Made by a program: the position numbers and the translations under genes
In this document: in pieces, positions 1-4,479 of the stretch
Layout: each line of letters begins with the position of its first letter
How positions within the stretch are numbered: position 1 is the first letter of the stretch
Origin: Lachnospiraceae bacterium
GTDB lineage: Bacteria > Bacillota > Clostridia > Lachnospirales > Lachnospiraceae
Direction: 5' to 3'
DNA: 6,143 bases
NCBI GenBank assembly: GCA_900759225.1
Contig: CAAEUM010000313.1
Span: forward strand, 1 to 6,143
Notes under the pieces: model-generated
Databases searched by the model: none
What the model was told of the DNA's origin: nothing
What the model saw: the letters and a program-made list of their open reading frames with translations, nothing else

Positions 1-568
1 GCACAGGCCCCGCCTTTTTTTCTATGTATTCCCTCTTCATTTCAGGAAGCCTATGAAACAGCGCCTTCTTATAAAAACGGGAGCCCAGATCAATGCCTGT
101 AATCCGAATATCCGGCCCCAGCCAGGCAGATCCATTTTCCAGAAAAACGATCCCCATCTTCAAAAGTGCATATTTATAGTCCTGGTATTTATGGCCATAT
201 GACTCCCGGTTCCAGTTCATCCTTGTTTCGTGGTTTCCATTGCCGCAGTACACCGGATATTTCCCGGAAAGCTGCTTAAAAAGAGCTAGGGCAACCTCTG
301 TATCTGCCTCCCCCCTGCGGCTTACCATCATATCCCCTCCTGACAGCACTGCATCCGGACGGCAGCTATCAATGGCTGCAAGCAGTTTTTCATTGTCCCT
401 TCCAAATTCATTGCTGTGCAGATCCGACAGGAACACGACCCTTCTGGAGGATTTTATTTTTTCAGATGTGATCTCCACTGTCTCCACAGCCAGAGCTTTT
501 CTCTCATATTCTGAACGCGCCAGGCAGACAACCGCCGCAGCAGCCGTTCCCGCTGCTATTTTCCACAT
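1..568 (-). CDS. Metallophosphoesterase, membrane-anchored or exported, C-terminus cut by window edge
   Basis: An open minus-strand frame of 189 whole codons runs from an ATG at 568 to the left edge without a stop. Residues about 3-17 are a short hydrophobic segment (IAAGTAAAAVVCLA) followed by charged residues, which fits an N-terminal membrane anchor or signal peptide. The calcineurin-like phosphoesterase metal-site motifs follow in order: SDLH (D49, H51), SGGD (D79) and GNGNHE (N112, H113). The later histidine motifs would lie beyond the edge. The family hydrolyses phosphomono- or phosphodiesters at a two-metal centre; the substrate cannot be told from the sequence. The ATG is chosen because TAGGAG lies 11 bases upstream and the frame is closed by a stop at about 660. 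It lies downstream of the rubrerythrin gene on the same strand but behind a hairpin and its own possible promoter, so it is probably a separate unit. Confidence 0.88.
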   Translation of the reverse strand, partial: MWKIAAGTAAAAVVCLARSEYERKALAVETVEITSEKIKSSRRVVFLSDLHSNEFGRDNEKLLAAIDSCRPDAVLSGGDMMVSRRGEADTEVALALFKQLSGKYPVYCGNGNHETRMNWNRESYGHKYQDYKYALLKMGIVFLENGSAWLGPDIRITGIDLGSRFYKKALFHRLPEMKREYIEKKAGPV

Positions 569-670
569 ATATTTATTTGCTCCTATCTCATTGGGAAGCT
601 TACTTCCTGTAACTAAAAGATGCCCCTTAGCTGAATCGTTACAACCTGTCCGCTTTATTTAATACCCAGC

Positions 671-700
671 AATAAAAGGGCGGAAATTTATTCCCGCCCT
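671..700 (-). terminator. Intrinsic terminator-like hairpin after rubrerythrin
   Basis: On the minus strand AGGGCGG (700-694) pairs with CCGCCCT (683-677) around a 10-base loop and is followed by TTTATT. The 7-bp, nearly all-GC stem is strong but the T-run is interrupted by an A. It sits about 110 bases past the rubrerythrin stop and most simply ends that transcript. It also lies just downstream of a possible promoter (722-750), so it could act on the metallophosphoesterase leader. Confidence 0.7.
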
Positions 701-721
701 GCGCGTCTTACCTCAAATATT

Positions 722-750
722 ATTATAACATCCGCTTATTGGTTTGTAAA
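722..750 (-). promoter_or_regulatory. Candidate sigma-A promoter for the metallophosphoesterase
   Basis: The minus strand reads TTTACA (750-745), a 17-base spacer, then TATAAT (727-722), with TG one base before the -10 box (extended -10). That is five of six and six of six matches to consensus with ideal spacing. The start point would be near 715, giving a leader of about 150 bases to the ATG at 568 that includes the 671-700 hairpin. The gap 569-807 holds nothing else I can support. Confidence 0.55.
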
Positions 751-807
751 ACAAAATTTCCAGCAATTCAGCCCTGTGAAGAAGCAAGGGAATACACAGC
801 TAAAGCT

Positions 808-1410
808 TTACTCCTCCCGCAGATGCCAGGGTGCCAGCTCCTCCCTTGCAAAATATCCTTGCTCGTGACCACAGACAGGGCACATCTCAGGAGCCTTATC
901 CCCCTCAAAAATAAAGCCGCAATTGGTACAGATCCAGCTTTTTTTCCTGCTTCCCCGATATAGCTCTCCCTTTTCCAGATACTCTGCCAGATAGGCAAAC
1001 CGCTTCCCATGGGTCTTTTCGATCTCCCCAATCATGCGGAAGGCAGCTGCGATCTCATGGAATCCCTCTTTTTCTGCTGTATCCCCAAACTCCTTATACA
1101 CCCGGTCATGCTCCTCATACTCATTGTGAGCCGCCGCTTTCAGCTGGGCCAGCATATTTGATTCCAAATCTACAGGATAACCTCCATCCACCACAATGGT
1201 TTCCCCGTCAAAAGGCCCCAGGAATTTGTAAAAAATCTCCGCATGTTCCTTTTCCTGAGCTGCAGTATAAAGGAAAATTGCCTCCACCATAGGCATTTTC
1301 TGAAAGCGGGCAAGGCCTGCCGCCATGGTATAGCGGTTCCTCGCCTGGCTTTCTCCTGCAAAAGCCCGCATCAGGTTTTTCGCTGTATTACTTGTCTTAA
1401 AATCTGCCAT
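808..1410 (-). CDS. rbr: Rubrerythrin, non-haem diiron peroxidase
   Basis: A 200-residue protein of the usual rubrerythrin length with both domains. The N-terminal four-helix ferritin-like domain (about 1-145) carries the expected diiron ligands: E20 in AGESQARNRY, E53 and H56 in EKEH, E97 and E100 in EYEE, and E131 and H134 in EKTH. The C-terminal rubredoxin-like domain (about 155-195) has the single-iron ligands C161, C164, C177 and C180 as two CxxC pairs. Members of this family reduce hydrogen peroxide to water in the cytoplasm of anaerobes, with electrons passed from NAD(P)H via rubredoxin-type partners. The ATG at 1410 is chosen over an in-frame TTG at 1431 because AAGGAGG (1426-1420) lies 9 bases before it and the TTG is upstream of that site. 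It is transcribed alone, divergently from the HTH gene, and ends before the 671-700 hairpin. I see no clear PerR box. Confidence 0.97.
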   Translation of the reverse strand: MADFKTSNTAKNLMRAFAGESQARNRYTMAAGLARFQKMPMVEAIFLYTAAQEKEHAEIFYKFLGPFDGETIVVDGGYPVDLESNMLAQLKAAAHNEYEEHDRVYKEFGDTAEKEGFHEIAAAFRMIGEIEKTHGKRFAYLAEYLEKGELYRGSRKKSWICTNCGFIFEGDKAPEMCPVCGHEQGYFAREELAPWHLREE

Positions 1411-1435
1411 TCTTTTCGTCCTCCTTCTCAACCCT

Positions 1436-1485
1436 TATACTTCCCAAAAACATTTACTTTATGCTGTTTTTTATGCTATACTTCC
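1436..1485. repeat. Two pairs of short direct repeats in the rbr/HTH intergenic region
   Basis: TATACTTCC occurs at 1436-1444 and again at 1477-1485, 41 bases apart (close to four helical turns). Between them TTTATGCT occurs at 1458-1465 and 1470-1477, 12 bases apart. All copies overlap the proposed promoter elements of the two divergent genes. Their arrangement suggests operator sites but could be chance in an AT-rich stretch. Confidence 0.4.
1453..1482 (+). promoter_or_regulatory. Candidate promoter for the HTH regulator gene
   Basis: TTTACT (1453-1458), an 18-base spacer, then TATACT (1477-1482): four of six and five of six matches to consensus. Transcription would start near 1489, leaving a short leader with the AGGAGGG ribosome binding site (1498-1504) seven bases before the GTG start at 1512. 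Confidence 0.5.
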
Positions 1486-1496
1486 TTTAATGCCAA
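1468..1496 (-). promoter_or_regulatory. Candidate promoter for rubrerythrin
   Basis: The minus strand reads TTGGCA (1496-1491), a 17-base spacer, then TAAAAA (1473-1468): five of six and four of six matches. The start would be near 1461, about 50 bases before the rbr ATG. It overlaps the promoter proposed for the divergent HTH gene, so the two could not easily be occupied together. A second, weaker possibility is a TATAAG -10 box at 1439-1434 with no good -35. Confidence 0.35.
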
Positions 1497-1511
1497 AAGG
1501 AGGGATTATCT

Positions 1512-1874
1512 GTGATCTGCTATGATCGTTTATGGAAAACCATGGAAAAAAAGGGAATTTCCCAATACCGTCTTATTAAATACTATCATTTCAGCGCCGG
1601 ACAGATTGGGCGTTTAAAGAAAAACATGCACGTTTCCACTCACACCCTGGATACCCTCTGCAGCATTTTAGGCTGCGGGCTTTCAGAGATCGTAGAATAT
1701 GTACCGGAAGGCGGGGCTTCTCTTCCTATTTCTGAATATGATACAGATACACCCCAGGTACCAGCTTACAAAAAAGAAGAAAAATCTTCTGAGAAATCAA
1801 AAAAGAATAAAAAATCCGATAAAAAATCCTCCAAAGGGAAAAAGAAGGGCAAAGAAAAGGGGAAAAACCGTTAG
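1512..1874 (+). CDS. Small Cro/C1-type HTH regulator with lysine-rich tail
   Basis: A 120-residue protein. Residues about 4-65 match the short one-domain XRE-like regulators common in Clostridia: a YDRLWKTMEKKGISQY start, a helix-turn-helix over about residues 17-37, then THTLDTLCSILGC and a CGLSEIVEYVP ending, as in the family's usual ending of about 65-70 residues. Here the chain goes on: a linker (about 66-86) leads into a tail at 87-120 made almost wholly of K, S, E, G and N. The tail is probably disordered and strongly basic, so it could add non-specific DNA or RNA binding. The start is GTG, chosen for AGGAGGG at 1498-1504, seven bases upstream. It is divergent from rubrerythrin and ends 11 bases from the convergent NAD(P)H-binding remnant, with no terminator between. 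Targets are unknown; self-regulation through the repeats at 1436-1485 is a guess. Confidence 0.88.
   Translation: MICYDRLWKTMEKKGISQYRLIKYYHFSAGQIGRLKKNMHVSTHTLDTLCSILGCGLSEIVEYVPEGGASLPISEYDTDTPQVPAYKKEEKSSEKSKKNKKSDKKSSKGKKKGKEKGKNR
1807..1829 (+). repeat. Tandem 12-base repeat in the lysine-rich tail coding region
   Basis: ATAAAAAATCC occurs at 1807-1817 and 1819-1829, one 12-base period, in frame, encoding successive KKS units. The stretch from about 1768 to 1870 is A-rich and low in complexity. It points to tail growth or change by slippage, which is inference. Confidence 0.5.
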
Positions 1875-1885
1875 TAAGAATGTTT

Positions 1886-2206
1886 TTAAAGCAGCCATAT
1901 CAGCACACATTTTTTTCCATCGTTAAGCAGGATATTTTTGCCGCTTACAAGGTCACAAAGATGTTTCAGAGAAGTGCCATGCTGCGGAAGTGTTTCCGGA
2001 GTCCATGCACCGAAAGCATCAATTACTACATCAAACTCCTCCAGATCGGAAACAGTCAGGTCAAACAGGTCTTTTTTGATAACCTTTGAAGCAGCAGACT
2101 GATTTTCTCCCCGCACAACAGCGGTAACATCAAGTCCTCTGTCTATCGCTTCCTTTACGATCAGCTTACCTTCTTTTCCATTTGCACAAACAACTGCGAT
2201 CTTCAT
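1886..2206 (-). pseudogene. NAD(P)H-binding Rossmann protein, C-terminal half missing
   Basis: The frame gives 106 residues. The start is a Rossmann fold: MKIAVVCANGKEGKLIV is the first strand with the glycine-rich dinucleotide loop, followed by second-strand AVVRG, then DLFDL and FDVVIDAFGAWTPETLPQH, typical of the NmrA/YwnB-like NAD(P)H-binding (PF13460-type) proteins of about 200-210 residues. Family likeness stops near SGK (residues 88-90, about base 1937); the last 16 residues look like random read-out to a TAA. Only 50 bases remain before the HTH gene, so the missing 100 or so residues are not hidden in another frame. The ATG at 2206 is preferred to those at 2212 and 2221 because GGAGG lies 7-8 bases before it and the other two overlap that site. 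The dinucleotide loop survives but the rest of the fold does not, so it is probably inactive. It is divergent from the MATE gene. Confidence 0.75.
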
Positions 2207-2245
2207 CGTCATTACCTCCATTTTTCATCCGTACTCATAAGTGCA

Positions 2246-2274
2246 TTGACATGGTCATGAAAATGTGATAGCAT
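2246..2274 (+). promoter_or_regulatory. Promoter of the MATE efflux gene
   Basis: TTGACA (2246-2251) is a perfect -35 box. After 17 bases comes TAGCAT (2269-2274), four of six, helped by TG at 2266-2267 (extended -10). Transcription would begin near 2281, directly before the hairpin at 2284-2334. The -35 overlaps a small inverted repeat, TGAC-ATG-GTCA (2247-2257), a possible operator. Confidence 0.65.
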
Positions 2275-2283
2275 AAAAACGCG

Positions 2284-2341
2284 AAAGCTATATCTTTTCT
2301 TGTGGGTGAGATAAACAAGAGAGGATATAGCTTTTTCTTTT
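2284..2341 (+). terminator. Promoter-proximal terminator/attenuator in the MATE leader
   Basis: Bases 2284-2303 pair with 2315-2334 in one unbroken 20-bp stem with two G-U pairs (2295/2323 and 2297/2321) and an 11-base loop. A T-tract follows (2332-2341, one C at 2337). This has the form of a factor-independent terminator for plus-strand transcription, but it lies between the MATE promoter and the MATE start codon. As drawn, most transcripts from near 2281 would stop at about 2340 unless the hairpin is prevented, so I read it as an attenuator. The antisense reading has a T-run only after a three-base gap, so minus-strand termination is less likely. Confidence 0.7.
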
Positions 2342-2343
2342 AG
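2302..2343 (+). CDS. Possible 13-codon leader peptide through the attenuator
   Basis: GTG at 2302 opens a frame encoding MGEINKRGYSFFF and stopping at TAG 2341-2343, 26 bases before the MATE ATG. It spans the loop and the whole 3' arm, so a ribosome stalled or moving here would open the hairpin, as in leader-peptide control of some antibiotic-resistance genes. Against it: GTG start, no visible Shine-Dalgarno, and a start within about 20 bases of the proposed transcript end. It may be chance. Confidence 0.25.
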   Translation: MGEINKRGYSFFF

Positions 2344-2369
2344 CTTGAAAAGAAGAGAGGATTCCACAA

Positions 2370-3698
2370 ATGCAGCAAACATTTATGAAAACCAGACCAG
2401 TTTTCCCATTGGTTCTGTCAATGTCTTTGCCGATGGTTGTATCGATGATGGTAGCGTCGCTATATAACATTGTTGACAGCTATTATGTAGCAAAGATCAA
2501 TGAGGATGCTATGACAGCCTTATCGCTTGTATTCCCGGTGCAAAACCTGATCAATGCCGTTACGATCGGATTTTCCATTGGTGCCAATGCCGTTATCTCC
2601 TATTATCTCGGTGCGCAGGATAATAAGAAAGCCAATGCCGCAGCAACACAGAGTATTATTTACAACACGATCCATGGAATTATATTGACAATCGGATGCA
2701 TTGCGATCATGCCGTTCTTTCTTCGCCTGTTTACCACAGATGAGCAGGTCATAGCTATGGGCATACGATATTCCAGGATCGCCTTTGCTTTTTCTGTATT
2801 TATAGCTACTTCCATGTCGATGGAAAAGATCTTTCAGGCTGTTGGAAAAATGTTGATGACCATGATCTGCATGATGTCCGGCTGTGTTGCAAATATCATT
2901 TTAGACCCGATCCTGATTTTTGGTTTGGGGCCTTTCCCGGAAATGGGAATTGAGGGTGCTGCTCTAGCAACAGGTATCGGTCAAACTCTCAGTTTGGCAA
3001 TCTATATTGTCTGTTATTTCGCAGGACATTTTCCGGTACGTTTTTGTTTTACTGCCAATACATTTAATATGCACTTAACCAGAAAAATGTATTCTATCGG
3101 TATTCCTGCAGCTCTGAATTTAGCACTCCCTTCCTTGTTGATCTCATGCCTGAACATTATTTTATCTGCATATTCGCAGATTTATGTTTTGGTTTTAGGT
3201 GTGTACTACAAGCTGCAAACCTTCCTGTATTTGCCTGCAAATGGGATCGTCCAGGGTATGCGGCCTATTGTGGGATACAATTATGGTGCAGGAGAATATA
3301 CCAGAGTTGAAAAGATATACCGTGTGGCACTTGCGCTTTCTGTCTGCATCATGACAGTTGGAACCGTTCTGTGCTGGCTGATTCCAGGTCAATTGATCGG
3401 CCTGTTCTCCACCAGTTCTGAAACAATCGCAGCAGGCAGTACTGCCCTGCGAATTATCAGTATCGGATTTGTAGTTTCTTCTGTTTCCATCATTTCCTGC
3501 GGAGCATTGGAGGGATTAGGTATGGGAGGTCCCTCTTTGATCATTTCCCTGCTCCGGTATGCTTTGCTGATCATTCCCATTGCCTTTATTTTGAGCCGGT
3601 TTTTTGAAGCTGTTGGCGTATGGCACGCATTTTGGATCACGGAATTAGTTACAGCCATGATCTCTCATTCTCTGTATCGGAAAAAAGTATCCATTTAA
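2370..3698 (+). CDS. MATE family multidrug efflux transporter
   Basis: A complete 442-residue, very hydrophobic protein of normal MATE length with about 12 predicted membrane helices in two six-helix halves (roughly 12-34, 50-75, 95-120, 133-157, 163-187, 195-218, 242-266, 270-295, 317-338, 355-380, 388-410, 413-434). Supporting motifs are LYNIVDSYYV with D36 in the first helix, NIILDPILIFGLG at about 175-187 and ANGIVQGMRPIVGYNYGAG at about 290-308, the last typical of the MepA-like branch of bacterial MATE pumps. The family exports cationic drugs, dyes or metabolites across the cytoplasmic membrane, driven by sodium or proton gradients; substrate and ion are not predictable here. The ATG at 2370 has GAGAGG (2355-2360) nine bases before it. 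Expression is probably controlled by the 2284-2341 hairpin. It ends four bases from the convergent response regulator with no terminator visible. Confidence 0.95.
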   Translation: MQQTFMKTRPVFPLVLSMSLPMVVSMMVASLYNIVDSYYVAKINEDAMTALSLVFPVQNLINAVTIGFSIGANAVISYYLGAQDNKKANAAATQSIIYNTIHGIILTIGCIAIMPFFLRLFTTDEQVIAMGIRYSRIAFAFSVFIATSMSMEKIFQAVGKMLMTMICMMSGCVANIILDPILIFGLGPFPEMGIEGAALATGIGQTLSLAIYIVCYFAGHFPVRFCFTANTFNMHLTRKMYSIGIPAALNLALPSLLISCLNIILSAYSQIYVLVLGVYYKLQTFLYLPANGIVQGMRPIVGYNYGAGEYTRVEKIYRVALALSVCIMTVGTVLCWLIPGQLIGLFSTSSETIAAGSTALRIISIGFVVSSVSIISCGALEGLGMGGPSLIISLLRYALLIIPIAFILSRFFEAVGVWHAFWITELVTAMISHSLYRKKVSI

Positions 3699-3702
3699 GT
3701 TC

Positions 3703-4479
3703 CTATCCCCGCTTTATAAATTTCGTAGGTGATTTCAGGGTGTATTTTTTGAATACAGAGCAGAAATGCTTGTAATCTGCAAAGCCCACTGCCTCTGAGA
3801 TCTCGCTGATGCGGTACTGCCTGGTGTTTAACAGCAAAATTGCCTGCTGAACCCTGTATTTATTGAGGAAGTCAAGAAAGGTCTGCCCTGTTATCTCCTT
3901 AAATTTCCGGCTCAGATAACTGGCGCTGACCCCCAGCTCCTCACAGATCCCCTCTATGCTCAGCTTCTCCCCATAGCGGCTGCGAATGGCTTCGATCGTC
4001 TTTGACACATACCTGTTTTCCGAAAGATCCAGCTGCATGTAATATTCCAGGTTCAGATTCCCCCCCTCAAGCTCCGCCTGTTCAATGGCGTACTCCACCT
4101 GACGGCTGCTGGCAATCTCTTCCTCCAGCTTTTTCATAATTCCTGCCAGAGCCTCCTCGTCCACCGGCTTTAACAGATACTCACACACCTTTGCTTCAAT
4201 CGCCCGTCTTGCATAATCAAATTCCGCATAGCTTGTAAGGAGGATGCTCTTAAAACGCACCTGCTCCGATGCCTTCTTTATCATCTCAATTCCGTCCAGA
4301 AAGGGCATACAGATATCCGCGATCACCACATCCGGCTTATATTTCAAAATTTTTTCCAGCCCCTCCTGCCCGTTGGCCGCCTCTGCCACCACCACACAGT
4401 CCATAGAAAGCCAGTCCGTTGTATACACTAACCCCTTCCGTATCATATCCTCATCTTCTGCGATCATTACCCGAAGCAT
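3703..4479 (-). CDS. Two-component response regulator, receiver plus AraC-type HTH (YesN-like)
   Basis: A 258-residue protein. Residues 1-120 are a CheY-like receiver domain: acidic pocket E8-D11, phospho-acceptor D55 in VVIADICMPFLDG, T82 in LLTSYAEF and K104 in LLKPVD. Residues about 121-158 form a linker that is short for YesN-type regulators. Residues about 159-258 are an AraC-type DNA-binding domain with two helix-turn-helix units (about 173-198, ending RKFKEITGQTF, and about 222-254, with AVGFADYKHFCSVFKKY and SPTKF). It should be phosphorylated by the kinase encoded just before it and bind promoters, in this family often of sugar-uptake or cell-surface genes; none is visible here. Its ATG directly follows the kinase TAA, and its Shine-Dalgarno AGGAGGAGG (4493-4485) lies inside the last kinase codons (QEEA), so translation is coupled. 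It ends four bases from the MATE stop. Confidence 0.96.
   Translation of the reverse strand: MLRVMIAEDEDMIRKGLVYTTDWLSMDCVVVAEAANGQEGLEKILKYKPDVVIADICMPFLDGIEMIKKASEQVRFKSILLTSYAEFDYARRAIEAKVCEYLLKPVDEEALAGIMKKLEEEIASSRQVEYAIEQAELEGGNLNLEYYMQLDLSENRYVSKTIEAIRSRYGEKLSIEGICEELGVSASYLSRKFKEITGQTFLDFLNKYRVQQAILLLNTRQYRISEISEAVGFADYKHFCSVFKKYTLKSPTKFIKRG

Noticed and set aside
240..662. Plus-strand open frame of 140 codons
   Set aside because: It is antisense to the metallophosphoesterase, whose motifs (SDLH, GGD, GNHE) are unmistakable on the minus strand; the plus-strand product is low-complexity serine-rich with no ribosome binding site.
1411..1431. Upstream TTG start for rubrerythrin (seven extra residues)
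   Set aside because: The strong AAGGAGG lies between this TTG and the ATG at 1410, and the family normally starts at the MADFKTS-like position.
1768..1870. A-rich low-complexity stretch as a possible repeat array or CRISPR
   Set aside because: There are no regular repeats with unique spacers; it is in-frame coding for a lysine-rich tail, with only one tandem 12-base duplication.
1880..2089. Plus-strand open frame of 69 codons
   Set aside because: It is antisense to the NAD(P)H-binding remnant, which shows real family motifs on the minus strand.
2207..2221. Upstream ATG starts at 2221 and 2212 for the NAD(P)H-binding remnant
   Set aside because: They overlap or abut the GGAGG that correctly serves the ATG at 2206, and the Rossmann first strand starts at MKIAVV.
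2288..2470. Minus-strand open frame of 60 codons
   Set aside because: It is antisense to the MATE leader and N-terminus, with no recognisable protein features.
1886..3698. Base-composition shift marking the MATE and NAD(P)H-binding region as a transferred island
   Set aside because: Counting G+C in a few 60-base lines by eye gave overlapping ranges for MATE and kinase genes, and no insertion sequence, integrase, tRNA or attachment repeats are visible.
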